This document shows, piece by piece, positions 18,262-29,166 of a stretch of 64,000 nt of DNA. Made by a program: the position numbers and the translations under genes. The DNA comes from Arenibacterium halophilum (GTDB lineage Bacteria; Pseudomonadota; Alphaproteobacteria; Rhodobacterales; Rhodobacteraceae). The DNA lies in NCBI RefSeq assembly GCF_005938225.1, contig NZ_VCPC01000002.1, forward strand, positions 1,302,001 to 1,366,000, in the 5' to 3' direction. Position 1 is the first letter of the stretch, and each line of letters opens with the position of its first letter. The notes beneath the pieces are model-generated. The model was not told where the DNA came from. It was given only the letters and a program-made list of their open reading frames with translations, and did not search any database.

Positions 18262-19629
18262 TTACATCAATTTGCGGCGCCGTGTCACCTGAATATCGAG
18301 GTCCGAGATTTTCTTGCGCAAAGTATTGCGGTTGATGCCAAGCAGATCGGCGCATTTCGCCTGATTTCCGCCCGTGGCATCCAGCGCGATTTCGATCAGC
18401 GGTGCTTCGACTTCACGCAGGATTCGCGTGTAGAGCCCCGGCGGCGGCAGAACATTGCCGTGCAGATCGAAATAACGGCGCAGGTGGCGCGTGACCGACG
18501 CGGCCAGCTTTTCCGTATCCCCCCCGCCCAGCACGGGCTCCATCTCGGGCTGGCTGCCCAGCACCTGCTCCACCTCGGTCCGGGCGATTTCGTCGGCGCG
18601 GCTGGTCAGCACAAGGCGGCGAATCGCGTTTTCCAGCTGGCGCACGTTGCCGGGCCAGGAATAGGCGCGGAACAACTCTTCCGATTCGGCACTCAGCCAG
18701 CGTTTGGGCGCGCCTTCGCGCTCGGCCCGGGCCAGAAAATGCGCCGCCAGAAGCGGCACATCGTCGACGCGTTCGCGCAGCGAGGGCACGTGGATCGTGG
18801 CGCCCGACAGGCGATAGAACAGATCCTGCCGCATCTGGCCCTTTTCCATGGCCGCGTTCAGGTTGGTCTGAGTCGTCGCCATGAAGCGCGGCACATGATC
18901 GCCGGGCGCATCCATCATCCGCACGATCCGGGCCTGCAATTCATCGTCGATATCGGCGATTTCGTCGATCAGCAGCGTTCCGCCCCGCACCCGTGCCAAC
19001 ACCCGCGCCGGGCCTTCCAGCTCGCGCAGGTCGCCCGAGGTCACGGTGATGAACGGCAGCGTGCGGCGGTCGGAAAAATCGTGGATCGCCCGCGCGATCA
19101 GCGATTTGCCGGTGCCGGATTCGCCCGAGATCAGCACCGGCAGATCGGTATTCATCACCCGCGCCACAAGGCGATACAGCGCCTGCATCACCTGTGTGCG
19201 CCCCACCAGCGGCAGATCGTCGGGGCGTTCCGTCACCTCGTCAGGGCGCGTGGCAGGCGCGTGGCGTTTCAACTCCAGCGCGCGCGCGGTGCGCTTCATC
19301 AGGTCGGGCAGGTCGAACGGCTTGGGCAGGTAGTCATAGGCCTCGGCCTCGGCGGCCTGAATTGCCGTCATGATCGTGTTCTGTGCCGAAATCACAATCA
19401 CCGGCAGGCCGGGACGATCCTGGCTGATCTTGGGCAGCATTTCCAACCCGTTCCCGTCGGGCATCATCACGTCGCTGATCACCACGTCGCCCTTGCCCTC
19501 GCCTACCCAGCGCATCAGCGTGGTGAGCGAACTGGTGGCATGCACCTTGCAGCCCGCGCGGGTCAGCGCCTGTGTCAGCACCGTTCGTATCGTGCGGTCG
19601 TCGTCGGCGACCAGTACCGTGCCGTCCAT
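18262..19629 (-). CDS. ntrC: Nitrogen regulatory protein NtrC, GAFTGA-less type
   Basis: A 455-residue response regulator: receiver ([14 protein letters not shown], phospho-Asp in [17 protein letters not shown]), AAA+ domain (Walker [14 protein letters not shown], Walker [12 protein letters not shown]) and Fis HTH ([22 protein letters not shown]). Between [22 protein letters not shown] and Walker B there is no GAFTGA loop. This matches the NtrC of Rhodobacter capsulatus, which is known to activate the sigma-70 holoenzyme. It answers to NtrB and the nitrogen status read by PII. Start set at [10 protein letters not shown] (19629), which has AAGGAG upstream; it follows ntrB by four bases. Confidence 0.96.
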   Translation of the reverse strand: MDGTVLVADDDRTIRTVLTQALTRAGCKVHATSSLTTLMRWVGEGKGDVVISDVMMPDGNGLEMLPKISQDRPGLPVIVISAQNTIMTAIQAAEAEAYDYLPKPFDLPDLMKRTARALELKRHAPATRPDEVTERPDDLPLVGRTQVMQALYRLVARVMNTDLPVLISGESGTGKSLIARAIHDFSDRRTLPFITVTSGDLRELEGPARVLARVRGGTLLIDEIADIDDELQARIVRMMDAPGDHVPRFMATTQTNLNAAMEKGQMRQDLFYRLSGATIHVPSLRERVDDVPLLAAHFLARAEREGAPKRWLSAESEELFRAYSWPGNVRQLENAIRRLVLTSRADEIARTEVEQVLGSQPEMEPVLGGGDTEKLAASVTRHLRRYFDLHGNVLPPPGLYTRILREVEAPLIEIALDATGGNQAKCADLLGINRNTLRKKISDLDIQVTRRRKLM

Positions 19630-19633
19630 GGGT

Positions 19634-20718
19634 CTACTCCTTCTTGGGGGCGCTGCGCGGCACCCGCGGCAGCGACAGGCGGAACACGGTGCGGCCCGGG
19701 GCCGAGGTGACCGAGATCCAGCCATCGTGGTCTGAGATGATCTTGCTTACCAGCGCCAGGCCCAGCCCGGTGCCGTTTTCACGCCCCGACACGAAGGGAT
19801 CAAAGATGTCGTCCTTGATCTTTTCAGGCAGGCCGGGGCCGTCGTCGATGATTTCCACCTGCAAGGGCAGCGACTGGCCGGTGCCGTCACTGCGCCGCAG
19901 GCGGAAGGAATGTTCGAAATAGGAATGGATGCGGATGGTGCCCCCTTGGGAGTCCGCCGCCTCTGACGCGTTCTTCAGCAGGTTCAGCACCACCTGCAAC
20001 AGCTGGTCGGGGTCGCCATAGGCCAGCGGAAGCGAGGGGTCGTAATCCTCGATGATCTTCATATGCGCGCCAAAGCCCAGCAGCGCCGAACGGCGCGCGC
20101 GGTCCAGCACGTCGTGGATGTTCACCGCCTTGCGGTCGGGCGCGCTGAGGTTGCCGAACTGCTCGACCTGTTCCAGCAGCTTCACGATACGGCGGCTTTC
20201 GGTCACGATCAGGTCGGTCAGTTCCAAATCGTCGGCCGACAGGTTCATGCTCAGCAGCTGCGCCGCGCCGGTGATGCCCGCCAGCGGGTTCTTGATTTCA
20301 TGGGCCAGCATCTCCGCCATGCCGATGGCCGATTGCGCCGCCGATTTCACCGAATGGCTTTGCGTCATCCGCCCCGCCAGCTCGCGCGGGGTGATCGTGA
20401 GGATCATGTACCCGTCATGCCCAACCAGTGGCGCGATCTGGAGCGCGCATTGCAGCGGCGCGCGGCTGCCCGATCCCACGTCGATATCGTTCACGAACAG
20501 CGGTGTGGAATTGCGGCGCGCCTTGGCGAATGCGTCTTCAATCGGGGCGTCCACGGTGATCTGGTCGAACACCGGCTGGCCCGTGGCATTCTTGGCCGAG
20601 GTGTTCAGGAACCCTTCGCCGGCGGAATTCACGTCGGAGATGTTGTCATTCGGGTCGATCAGGAAGGCCGGCACAGGCAACGAGGCCCAGATCGCGGAAT
20701 CGGTTGGCATGTCGGACA

Positions 20719-20722
<4 letters not shown>
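19634..20722 (-). CDS. ntrB: Nitrogen-regulation histidine kinase/phosphatase NtrB
   Basis: A 362-residue soluble kinase with an N-terminal PAS domain ([23 protein letters not shown]), H-box [19 protein letters not shown]-box [11 protein letters not shown], and G-boxes [18 protein letters not shown] and GTGLGLAL. It has no membrane segment. It phosphorylates NtrC under nitrogen limitation and dephosphorylates it when PII signals sufficiency. The first ATG overlaps the dusB stop (ATGA), the arrangement called nifR3-ntrB-ntrC in Rhodobacter. MM at the start leaves a one-codon ambiguity. Confidence 0.96.
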
Positions 20723-21732
<1,010 letters not shown>

Positions 21733-21894
21733 CTACCAACCCACCCGTAGGGGCACAATGTTACGGAGGCCGTTGATGCCGCCGAAATCAGCCAATGCCT
21801 AATTTTTGGGCGCTTGACCTTGGGCAATTGCTAGCCAAGCGGTCACGCTTTAGATACGCGCCGCAAGTGGTGCGTAAAGGCGAGGTGTGACAGC

Positions 21895-23058
21895 ATGACA
21901 ACGGCAGCTTTGATCCTTGCCGGTGGGCGCGGCACCCGCGCCGGGGGCGATGTCGCCAAGCAATGGCAGATGGTCGCCGGGCAACCGCTGCTGGACCATG
22001 CCATCGACGCATTCGCCACCCTGCCCGAGATCGACGTGATCGCGCTGGTGCTGCCCGAGGGCGCACCCCAGCAGGGCGATTATGCCGCTCGCGGGTTTGT
22101 TACCGCAACGGCAGGTGCAGACCGGGCCGGATCGGTGCGCAACGGATTGGCCGCTCTTGAAAGCTTCGCGCCCAAGACCGTGCTGATCCACGATGGCGCC
22201 CGGCCCTGCGTTGGCGCAGACACCATCCGCGCCGTGCTGGCCGCGCTGGATCACGGCCCCGCGGCCGCACCGGGGCTGGCGGTGACCGATGCGCTCTGGA
22301 CCGGAGAGGCGGGCAAGGTCACCGGAACCCGCGACCGCACGGGGCTGTTTGCCGCACAGACGCCGCAGGGGTTTCACTATAGTTCGATCTGCGCGGCCCA
22401 TGCCGCCCACCCCGGCGGCGCCGCCGATGACGTGGCCGTGGCCCGCGCCCATGGGCTGCCCGTCGCCATCGTTCCCGGCGACGCCGACAATATCAAGGTC
22501 ACGCAGGCGAACGACTTCGCCCGCGCCGACCGCATCATAAGGAGCCGTGACATGGCCCAGACCTCCGCTACCCCCACCCTGCCGATGCGGCTGGGCAACG
22601 GGTTCGACGTGCACCGCTTTGGCGAGGGAACTCACGTCACCCTGTGCGGGGTTGAGGTGCCGCATGATCGCGGCCTTCAGGGCCATTCCGATGCCGACGT
22701 GGGGATGCACGCGATCACCGATGCGATCTATGGCGCATTGGCTGAGGGCGACATTGGCCGCCATTTCCCGCCCAGCGATCCGCAGTGGAAAGGCGCCGCG
22801 AGTGAAATCTTCCTGCGCCACGCCTGCGATCTGGCAGCGAGCCGGGGGTATGCGGTGGGCAACGTCGATTGCACGCTGATCTGCGAATTCCCCAAGGTGG
22901 GCCCCCATGCCGCTGCAATGCAGGCACGGCTGGCCCGGATCATGGGCGTGGATGCCGGTGCCGTGTCGGTCAAGGCGACGACTTCGGAACAGCTGGGCTT
23001 TACCGGGCGCGGCGAAGGCATCGCCGCCACGGCCACCGCGCTGCTGGTGCGGGTGTGA
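21895..23058 (+). CDS. ispDF: Bifunctional IspD/IspF enzyme of the MEP isoprenoid pathway
   Basis: A 387-residue fusion. Residues 1 to about 217 are MEP cytidylyltransferase (Isp[31 protein letters not shown]). Residues about 228-387 are MEcPP synthase (Isp[54 protein letters not shown] with the metal Asp/His residues, and [19 protein letters not shown]). The fusion is normal in alphaproteobacteria. The gene overlaps pgpA by GTGA, so the two are coupled. Confidence 0.97.
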   Translation: MTTAALILAGGRGTRAGGDVAKQWQMVAGQPLLDHAIDAFATLPEIDVIALVLPEGAPQQGDYAARGFVTATAGADRAGSVRNGLAALESFAPKTVLIHDGARPCVGADTIRAVLAALDHGPAAAPGLAVTDALWTGEAGKVTGTRDRTGLFAAQTPQGFHYSSICAAHAAHPGGAADDVAVARAHGLPVAIVPGDADNIKVTQANDFARADRIIRSRDMAQTSATPTLPMRLGNGFDVHRFGEGTHVTLCGVEVPHDRGLQGHSDADVGMHAITDAIYGALAEGDIGRHFPPSDPQWKGAASEIFLRHACDLAASRGYAVGNVDCTLICEFPKVGPHAAAMQARLARIMGVDAGAVSVKATTSEQLGFTGRGEGIAATATALLVRV

Positions 23059-23552
23059 GCGCCCCGGCCCGCCTGATCGGCACCGTCTTTGGCGTGGGGT
23101 ATCTGCGGCCTGCGCCGGGCACATGGGGGTCTCTTGTCGCCCTGCCTGGCGCATGGGCGCTGCATACGCTGGGCGGCTTTCCCCTGCTGGCGCTTGCAAC
23201 GATCGTTGCCTTCATGCTGGGCCTTTGGGCGACCAAGGCGATGGCGGCGGCGGGGTCAGGCCATGACCCCTCGGAAATCGTGATTGACGAGGTGGTCGGC
23301 CAGTGGATCGCGCTGATGGCGATCAGCTATCCTTCTTGGTCGATGGGAATTGATATCACGCGGCTGTGGCCCGGCTGGATTGCCGGATTCCTGCTGTTCC
23401 GCCTGTTCGACATCACCAAACCCGGCCCCGTAGGCTGGGCCGACCGGCGCCCCGATGCGCTGGGCGTGATGCTGGACGATGTGATCGCGGGCGTTCTGGC
23501 GGCGATTGGCGTCATGGCGCTGGCCGCGCTGTATCATGTGGTGCTGATATGA
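23055..23552 (+). CDS. pgpA: Phosphatidylglycerophosphatase A
   Basis: A 165-residue inner-membrane phosphatase that makes phosphatidylglycerol from its phosphate. Motifs: [16 protein letters not shown] near the N-terminus, [17 protein letters not shown], and [32 protein letters not shown], the conserved C-terminal block. Three or four hydrophobic segments surround them. The start is a GTG overlapping the ispDF stop (GTGA), and its own stop overlaps the next gene (ATGA). The longer frame reaching into ispDF is not used. Confidence 0.94.
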   Translation: MSAPARLIGTVFGVGYLRPAPGTWGSLVALPGAWALHTLGGFPLLALATIVAFMLGLWATKAMAAAGSGHDPSEIVIDEVVGQWIALMAISYPSWSMGIDITRLWPGWIAGFLLFRLFDITKPGPVGWADRRPDALGVMLDDVIAGVLAAIGVMALAALYHVVLI

Positions 23553-24028
23553 CGGCGCAGCGCGTGCTGGAGCTGGGCCGCGCGGCGGGACTGCGCGTCG
23601 CCACCGCCGAAAGCTGCACGGGCGGCATGGTTGCTGCCGCGCTGACCGACATTGCCGGATCCTCTGCTGTTGTAGACTGCGGGTTCGTTACCTACTCGAA
23701 CGACGCCAAACAGGCGATGCTGGGTGTGTCGTCCGACACATTGGCCCGCTTCGGCGCAGTATCGGAGGAAGTGGCGCGCGAAATGGCGCTGGGCGCGCTG
23801 GCGCACTCGCGGGCCGATGTGGCCGTGTCGATCACCGGCATCGCAGGCCCCGGCGGATCCGAGCACAAACCCGAGGGCCGGGTGTGTTTCGCCCGCGCCC
23901 GCCGAGGCGGCGCCTGCACCGCGGAAACGGTCGAATTCGGCGCGCTGGGCCGCGCCAAAGTGCGCGCCGCTGCCCGCGATCATGCCCTTGATCTGCTGGC
24001 CACAGCCATTTCAGAAACCGACCAATAA
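23549..24028 (+). CDS. CinA-family nicotinamide-nucleotide amidohydrolase
   Basis: A 159-residue cytoplasmic protein of the CinA C-terminal type (PncC), which deamidates nicotinamide mononucleotide to nicotinate mononucleotide in NAD recycling. Visible motifs: [50 protein letters not shown] and [23 protein letters not shown]. It lacks the larger N-terminal CinA domain. Start ATG overlaps the pgpA stop. The ispDF-pgpA-pncC order is common in the family. Confidence 0.92.
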   Translation: MTAQRVLELGRAAGLRVATAESCTGGMVAAALTDIAGSSAVVDCGFVTYSNDAKQAMLGVSSDTLARFGAVSEEVAREMALGALAHSRADVAVSITGIAGPGGSEHKPEGRVCFARARRGGACTAETVEFGALGRAKVRAAARDHALDLLATAISETDQ

Positions 24029-24057
24029 ATAAACGCACCCCCGCAATAAGCGCCTAA

Positions 24058-24132
24058 ATTTCGCGCATATTGCGAAATGCCCCAAAAACAGGCGCGTCGA
24101 TCACAAAAGCGGCTTTATTGGCACGCGCCAAT
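24058..24132. promoter_or_regulatory. Two palindromes upstream of the ammonium transporter
   Basis: ATTTCGC-N7-GCGAAAT lies at 24058-24078 and ATTGGC-ACGC-GCCAAT at 24117-24132, 39-113 bases before the amt start. NtrC is a sensible candidate binder because amt genes are usual NtrC targets, but I cannot match the sites to a proven NtrC consensus for this group. Confidence 0.4.
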
Positions 24133-24170
24133 CCGGTCTTACCCCCGAAACACCAATGGGAGGGATCGAA

Positions 24171-25349
24171 ATGAATGGCGCCGATACGGCCTGGATCATT
24201 GTTGCAACCGCACTTGTTCTGTTCATGACACTACCGGGGCTGGCCCTGTTTTACGGCGGACTGGTTCGGGCACGCAACGTGCTGAGCGTTTTCATGCACT
24301 GCTACGCCATTGCCTGCCTGATGAGCGTTCTGTGGCTTGTGGTGGGATATTCCATCGCGTTTGGCGACGGAAATGCCGTCTGGGGCGGGCTGGGCAAGAT
24401 GTTGCTGCTTGGGGTCACGGCCGAGTCGCTGGCGGGCACCCTACCCGAAGTGCTGTTCTTTGCCTTCCAGATGACATTTGCCATCATCACGCCCGCGCTG
24501 ATCGTGGGCGCCTATGTGGAACGGATCGGCTTTGGCTTTGTGCTGTTGTTCTCGGGCCTGTGGATGCTGCTGTGCTATGCGCCGGTGGTGCATTGGGTCT
24601 GGGGCGGCGGGTTCTTGGCAGACGGTGGCATCTTCGGCGATAGCGGCGTGCGCGATTTCGCGGGCGGTATCGTGGTGCATGAAACCGCAGGTCTGGCCGC
24701 GCTGGTCATCGCCGTCTTCCTGGGCAAGCGCCGCAATGCGACCACCCCGCCGCACAACCCCGGCTTCGTGATGATTGGCGCGGCGATGCTGTGGGTCGGC
24801 TGGTTCGGCTTCAATGGCGGCTCGCAGCTGGCCGCCGATGGCGGCGCGGCGATGGCGTTGACGGTCACGCATATCTCGGCGGCCACGGCCTCGCTGTCCT
24901 GGGCGCTGTGGGAGAAGATCAAATTCGGCAAGGCCTCGCTGGTCGGGATCGTCACGGGCACCATCGCGGGGCTGGCCTCGATCACGCCCGCCAGCGGCTT
25001 TGTCGGCCCGGTCGAGGCGCTGGTGATCGGCGCAATTGCAGGTGTGCTGTGCCAGGAAGCGGTGACGCTGATCCGCAACGGGCTGAAGATCGACGACACG
25101 CTGGATGTCTTCGCGGTGCATGGCGTGGGCGGCATTTTCGGAACGATCATGATTGCCGCCTTCGGAGCCGCCAGCTGGGCGGCGCAGCTGGGCAGCCTGC
25201 TGATCGTGGGTGTGTTCACCGTGGTCGTCAGCGTGGTTCTGGTGAAACTGGTCGGGTTGGTCACCCCGCTGCGCGTCGATGCGGAAACCGAGCACACCGG
25301 GCTGGACCTCGCCGTGCATGGCGAACGCGCCTACGAAATGACAAGCTGA
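24171..25349 (+). CDS. amt: Ammonium transporter (Amt family)
   Basis: A 392-residue inner-membrane ammonia channel with about eleven hydrophobic helices. Family signatures: TLPGLALFYGGLVRARNVLS at the N-terminus, VVHWVWGGGFLADGG, DFAGGIVVHETAGLAALV with a pore His, and DDTLDVFAVHGVGGIFGT with the second His. The start at MNGADTAW is preceded by GGGAGGG. No glnK gene is next to it, although Amt and its PII partner usually form an operon; the PII protein must come from elsewhere. A GC-rich hairpin follows the stop. Confidence 0.94.
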   Translation: MNGADTAWIIVATALVLFMTLPGLALFYGGLVRARNVLSVFMHCYAIACLMSVLWLVVGYSIAFGDGNAVWGGLGKMLLLGVTAESLAGTLPEVLFFAFQMTFAIITPALIVGAYVERIGFGFVLLFSGLWMLLCYAPVVHWVWGGGFLADGGIFGDSGVRDFAGGIVVHETAGLAALVIAVFLGKRRNATTPPHNPGFVMIGAAMLWVGWFGFNGGSQLAADGGAAMALTVTHISAATASLSWALWEKIKFGKASLVGIVTGTIAGLASITPASGFVGPVEALVIGAIAGVLCQEAVTLIRNGLKIDDTLDVFAVHGVGGIFGTIMIAAFGAASWAAQLGSLLIVGVFTVVVSVVLVKLVGLVTPLRVDAETEHTGLDLAVHGERAYEMTS

Positions 25350-25358
25350 CACAACGCC

Positions 25359-25376
25359 GGGGCGCGCAAGCGCCCC
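25359..25376. terminator. GC-rich hairpin between convergent genes
   Basis: GGGGCGC - GCAA - GCGCCCC, a 7-bp stem with a stable GNRA loop 10 bases after the amt stop. There is no T-run, so termination would be weak or factor-dependent. Confidence 0.6.
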
Positions 25377-25383
25377 GCCACCC

Positions 25384-25944
25384 CTAGGGGATCATCTGGT
25401 CACAGGGGTCCGCGCCGGGCCAGTACATCCACCCCGCCGCCTTGAACTGATCGGTCTGCGCATTATGCGCCGAGACATAGACCCACTCGTCCACCGCCTC
25501 GTAGTTGTAATAGACGTTGTCGCCGGTCTGGATGTTCCCGACCACCCCCAACGGTGCGGTATAGCCATCGTGCAGCGGTGTCTGCGGCCCGTTCCAGCTG
25601 ATGCAGCCGCCTGGAAAATCCTCGTACAGCGGCAGATCGCGCATAGCCCGTCGAAATGCCATGTCGTCCATGTCGAGCCAGGTCTGATTGGTGTTCACCT
25701 GACACTGGTGGGTCTGCTCCAACTGCTGGATCTTCTGGATCAGCGGCTGGGCCGAGGCTGGCGGCTGGACGTTCTGGCCGATGCAGTTGGAATTATCAAA
25801 CAGCGCCTGCCCAAGCGGCGAGCCGAAGCAATACCCGGCCCGGTCCATCAGCAGGTTGCGTGTGAACCAGATGTCTTCGCAGCCCGTGGCGGCAAAGGCG
25901 GGCGGAGCGGCCAGAAGGGCCATGGCGATGGCAAGGCGTTTCAT
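25384..25944 (-). CDS. Exported protein resembling DUF4453/YARHG-type proteins
   Basis: A 186-residue protein with signal peptide MKRLAIAMALLAAPPAFAA. The mature N-terminus CEDIWFTRNLLMDRAGYCFGSPLGQALFDNSNC resembles the YARHG-like segment (enzyme-like CxDLWxxRNxxxxxxGYCFxxPLGxxxF) found in small periplasmic roseobacter proteins. The C-terminal half (PLGVVGNIQTGDNVYYNYEAVDEWVYVSAH) has an SH3-like look. Function is unknown; four cysteines probably pair in the periplasm. Family name from memory, so moderately sure. Confidence 0.75.
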   Translation of the reverse strand: MKRLAIAMALLAAPPAFAATGCEDIWFTRNLLMDRAGYCFGSPLGQALFDNSNCIGQNVQPPASAQPLIQKIQQLEQTHQCQVNTNQTWLDMDDMAFRRAMRDLPLYEDFPGGCISWNGPQTPLHDGYTAPLGVVGNIQTGDNVYYNYEAVDEWVYVSAHNAQTDQFKAAGWMYWPGADPCDQMIP

Positions 25945-25975
25945 GGCCCAAGCGTGGCGCGCCGGGGCCTTTCGG

Positions 25976-26422
25976 TCAAGCCCCGTAAAGCGTGCGGGCG
26001 CGATCCTCGAAGGCGCGCACGATGCGCTGCATCGCCTCGTTGAACACCAGCCCGATCACCTTTTGCAGGATCGCATTTCGGAATTCGAAATCGACGTGGA
26101 AATTCACCGTGCAACCCTCGGGTGCCGGGTCGAATGTCCACTGCGATTCCAAGTATTTGAACGGGCCGTCCAGATATTCGGTGTCGATACGGCGGCGGTC
26201 GTTGTACAGCGTGACCCTGCTGCCGAATTTCTCGCGGAAGACCTTGAAGCTGATGACCAGATCGGCCTCGATCACCTGTGCGCCCTCGATCTCTGTCGTC
26301 CGGTTGATGCGCGCAGCGGCGCACCACGGCAGAAATTTCGGGTATTGCGCCACATCCGCCACCAGATCGTACATCTGGTCGGGCGTGTAGGGCAGCGTGC
26401 GGGTGTCGGAATGGGTGGGCAT
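25976..26422 (-). CDS. RatA/COQ10-type START-domain protein (ubiquinone-binding)
   Basis: A 148-residue small beta-alpha-beta protein. PYTPDQMYDLVADVAQYPKFLPWCAAARI at the N-terminus and the C-terminal helix ILQKVIGLVFNEAMQRIVRAFEDRARTLYG are diagnostic of the Coq10/RatA family. The eukaryotic relatives bind coenzyme Q and help respiration. The label 'RatA toxin' comes from E. coli and may not reflect its role here. No antitoxin partner is adjacent. Confidence 0.9.
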   Translation of the reverse strand: MPTHSDTRTLPYTPDQMYDLVADVAQYPKFLPWCAAARINRTTEIEGAQVIEADLVISFKVFREKFGSRVTLYNDRRRIDTEYLDGPFKYLESQWTFDPAPEGCTVNFHVDFEFRNAILQKVIGLVFNEAMQRIVRAFEDRARTLYGA

Positions 26423-26505
26423 AGGGGACGTCGGCCTTGTTCTTTCGCGCCCCGGGGTTTCCCAAGAACAGCGCGAAAGATCAAGGCAAAGCCCGAAACG
26501 AACCT

Positions 26506-26988
26506 CTAGGCAGGCTCGCCCGCGCCAGATCCGGCGCGATATTCCTCAATCGGCGACGTCGGTTTCAGCAGGATCGAGGCTTCTTTGCCGCCACTCTCTT
26601 TCGCCAGTTGCGTCAGCATCATCTCGGCCCGAAGCCTGTCATTCACGGCCTGCGCGTAGAACCGCCCCAGGGTTGCCTTGTCGTGGTCGGGATGCGCGCG
26701 CGCCACGTAATTGCTCAGCCGAGCAGCATGGCCCGTGCGTTCCGGTGCCGCCGGAGCCGTTGGCGTACCAACACCGGCAGAAGATCCGTTTTGGGCGGTG
26801 CCGCCGGCGCCCTGCGTTTCATTCGTTGGCTGCGTGCTTGTGCCAGATGTCGGTGGGCTACCAGTATTGCTATTTTCGGGCGCGTTGGGCTGGCTATTCG
26901 TCTGGCCCGTGCCTTGCGCCGCTGTCGGAGATCCAAGGCCGATTGCTGAAATTAGTCCCATAAAAGTAAACCTTTGCCGCAGCCCCAT
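26506..26988 (-). CDS. Putative exported low-complexity protein
   Basis: From the ATG at 26988 the product (160 residues) has a plausible signal peptide, MGLRQRFTFMGLISAIGLGS. A Gly/Thr/Ser/Pro/Asn/Gln-rich disordered linker follows to about residue 75. The C-terminal part (SNYVARAHPDHDKATLGRFYAQAVNDRLRAEMMLTQLAKE) is predicted helical. I do not recognise the family. The frame is open upstream to a TTG at 27036, so the start is uncertain. It is divergent from hpt. Confidence 0.55.
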   Translation of the reverse strand: MGLRQRFTFMGLISAIGLGSPTAAQGTGQTNSQPNAPENSNTGSPPTSGTSTQPTNETQGAGGTAQNGSSAGVGTPTAPAAPERTGHAARLSNYVARAHPDHDKATLGRFYAQAVNDRLRAEMMLTQLAKESGGKEASILLKPTSPIEEYRAGSGAGEPA

Positions 26989-27100
26989 GCTCCAATCATC
27001 TAAAAATTCGTCAAAATTGTAGCCATGAAGCTTCAAAAATGTGGCGACTATCCGCTAACTAGTTGTATCGCCCACGTTTCAGCCCGTTGCAGGACCTGCC

Positions 27101-27652
27101 ATGCCCGACCGCCCCTATGTGATTGACGAAATGATTTCGGCCAAGGCGATTGCCGCGCGGATCGAGGCGTTGAGCCACGATATCCGCAGCCATTTCGGCG
27201 ATACGGAAAAGCTCGTCGTAGTTGGGCTGCTGCGCGGCAGCTTTGTGTTCATCGCCGATCTGGTGCGCGAGCTGGATCTGCCTCTGGAGGTTGATTTCCT
27301 CGAGGCGTCTTCCTACGGAAATGCGATGGAAAGCAGCCGAGAGGTGCGAATCCTGAAAGATCTGCGCGGCGCGATCGAAGGCCGCGATGTGCTGGTGGTC
27401 GAGGACATCGTCGATACCGGGCATACGCTGAATCATGTGACCGCGCTGCTGAAAAGCCGCGCGCCCAAGCGGCTGAAATCCATTGCTCTGCTGGACAAAC
27501 CCAGCCGCCGAGAGGTTGATTTTCGCGCGGACTGGATCGGCTTCGAGATCCCCGACGAATTCGTTGTCGGCTATGGCATCGACTTTGCCCAACGCAACCG
27601 AAACCTGCCATTCATCGGCAAGGTGCGATTTACACCCGAGCCTGCGCCCTAA
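27101..27652 (+). CDS. hpt: Hypoxanthine phosphoribosyltransferase
   Basis: A 183-residue purine salvage enzyme joining hypoxanthine or guanine to PRPP. Motifs: [16 protein letters not shown], the flexible loop region [14 protein letters not shown], the PRPP motif [14 protein letters not shown] and the C-terminal [30 protein letters not shown] that binds the base. Its stop overlaps the stop of the convergent LysR gene by four bases. Confidence 0.96.
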   Translation: MPDRPYVIDEMISAKAIAARIEALSHDIRSHFGDTEKLVVVGLLRGSFVFIADLVRELDLPLEVDFLEASSYGNAMESSREVRILKDLRGAIEGRDVLVVEDIVDTGHTLNHVTALLKSRAPKRLKSIALLDKPSRREVDFRADWIGFEIPDEFVVGYGIDFAQRNRNLPFIGKVRFTPEPAP

Positions 27653-28512
27653 ACCGGCCCCCTCAGCCAGTCCGCACGCTCGGAAAGGTAACCAAGGATT
27701 TCCTGCCGGACCAATCGAATGCGAGGCACATCGCGCAGCTCGGCGTAGGTGGCCACCCAGATCGGCACAAAGTCAGGCGGCATCAGATCAGGGCGCCGCA
27801 AAAGGCCGGGCGTGTCCGCGCCAACGAAATCGGGCAACACTGCAATTCCCAGACCGGCGCGCGCCATTTCACGCAGGACCATAAAGCTGTCGGCCCCTGC
27901 CGTGATCTGTTCCGGCGCGATATTGGCCGTGATCCAGGCCGCAGGCGCCGAACGCGCCAGCGGACCCGCAAGGCCCAGCCACTGTTTTCCGGAATAGCCT
28001 TCGGCCACATATGCGCCGAAGCTCATGGTGGCACCCTGCTCTCCCTCCAGATCATCGGACAGACGGTGCGTGGGGCGCACGGTCAGATCCGCCTCGTTCC
28101 GGGCGAAATCCAGATGGATGTTGGAGCTGAGTACGTCAACCCGCAATTCCGGCGCCTGCCCGTGCAGCCGCGCCAAGGCCCCCGGCAGCACCAGTTGCGA
28201 CAGGGAATCGGTGCTCGACACGCGCACAACCCCGCGCAGCGGCGCACGCGCGCCGTGCATCAGGCGGCCCACCGAGTAAACCGCGCGCTCGACCTCGCGG
28301 GCCGCTTCGATCACTCTTTCGCGATCCGGGATCACGCGATAGCCCGTCGCCGTCTTTTCAAACACGGCGCCGCCGTGGTCATCTTCGAAGGCCGACACCC
28401 GGCGCAGAACCGTTGCGTGGTTGACGCCAAGCGCCCGCGCCGCCGCGCTGAGAGAGCCGTGTTCGGCCACCGTCAGTACATAACGCAGATTGTCCCAATT
28501 GCTGCTGTGCAT
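27649..28512 (-). CDS. LysR-family transcriptional regulator
   Basis: A 287-residue regulator with an N-terminal winged HTH ([37 protein letters not shown]) and a LysR substrate-binding domain ([57 protein letters not shown]). The ATVLRRVS recognition helix is of the VPS/AaeR-like subtype seen near oxidoreductases. It is divergent from a cytochrome c' gene, with an inverted repeat in the shared promoter, so it probably controls that gene and itself. The effector is unknown. Confidence 0.92.
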   Translation of the reverse strand: MHSSNWDNLRYVLTVAEHGSLSAAARALGVNHATVLRRVSAFEDDHGGAVFEKTATGYRVIPDRERVIEAAREVERAVYSVGRLMHGARAPLRGVVRVSSTDSLSQLVLPGALARLHGQAPELRVDVLSSNIHLDFARNEADLTVRPTHRLSDDLEGEQGATMSFGAYVAEGYSGKQWLGLAGPLARSAPAAWITANIAPEQITAGADSFMVLREMARAGLGIAVLPDFVGADTPGLLRRPDLMPPDFVPIWVATYAELRDVPRIRLVRQEILGYLSERADWLRGPV

Positions 28513-28529
28513 GGATTATCAGGGCCTTT

Positions 28530-28558
28530 GCAATTTTAGCCAGTATATCGGAAATTGC
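28530..28558. promoter_or_regulatory. Candidate LysR operator
   Basis: GCAATTT - 15 bases - AAATTGC, an interrupted inverted repeat in the divergent region between the LysR regulator (start 28512) and the cytochrome c' gene (start 28609). The position and symmetry suit a LysR-type site. No experimental link. Confidence 0.45.
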
Positions 28559-28608
28559 TCACATGCATACTGAACATGCGTTTCACGTCATCCAGGGAGA
28601 CCAGACAC

Positions 28609-29091
28609 ATGACGTTCAAAAAGACTTTGCTTGCAGGGCTGGCGCTTGCCGGTATCGCCGCGACGGCCGCCATCGGCGATTCACATGCCGACAAGGCCGC
28701 AATGCAGGCCGTGAAGGCGCGTCAGGCAACGATGCAGCTCTATGCTTTCAACCTTGGCACCTTGGGTGGCATGGCAAAGGGTGAAATCGACTATGATGCA
28801 GAAGCGGCCAGCGCCGCCGCGAACAACCTGGCCGCGTTGTCCGGCATGAACCAGATGGCGATGTGGCCGATGGGCAGCGACAGCGACACGCTGGGCGAGG
28901 CCACGAGCGCCCTGCCCGCGATCTGGGCCGAGGGCAGCGATATTGGCGATCATTCCGCCGCCCTGCACGAGGCGGCCACCGCGCTGGCCAGCACCGCAGG
29001 CGACGGGCTCGACGCCCTGCGTGGCGGGATTGGCGCCGTCGGCAAGGAATGCGGCGCATGTCATGAAGATTACCGCAAACCGAATTCGTAA
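28609..29091 (+). CDS. Cytochrome c' family protein
   Basis: A 160-residue periplasmic heme protein. The signal peptide MTFKKTLLAGLALAGIAATAA is followed by an all-helical body and a C-terminal heme motif CGACHEDYRK. The C-terminal position of CxxCH is diagnostic of cytochrome c', a four-helix bundle whose members bind NO or other gases, or pass electrons. AGGGAGA precedes the start. A second cytochrome gene follows after a small hairpin, suggesting related respiratory or electron-transfer roles. Confidence 0.92.
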   Translation: MTFKKTLLAGLALAGIAATAAIGDSHADKAAMQAVKARQATMQLYAFNLGTLGGMAKGEIDYDAEAASAAANNLAALSGMNQMAMWPMGSDSDTLGEATSALPAIWAEGSDIGDHSAALHEAATALASTAGDGLDALRGGIGAVGKECGACHEDYRKPNS

Positions 29092-29118
29092 CGTCGCACA
29101 AACGTGCCATACTAAAGG

Positions 29119-29140
29119 GGCGGCCTTTCACGGGGCCGCC
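29119..29140 (+). terminator. Hairpin between two cytochrome genes
   Basis: GGCGGCC - 8 bases - GGCCGCC followed by TCTT. A 7-bp stem that could attenuate or end the cytochrome c' transcript before the next gene. Confidence 0.55.
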
Positions 29141-29166
29141 TCTTGCCATCGCCGGAGGCCACGTCC

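Noticed and set aside
21850-23199. Minus-strand frame of 449 codons over ispDF
   Set aside because: Shadow of ispDF and pgpA, no domain.
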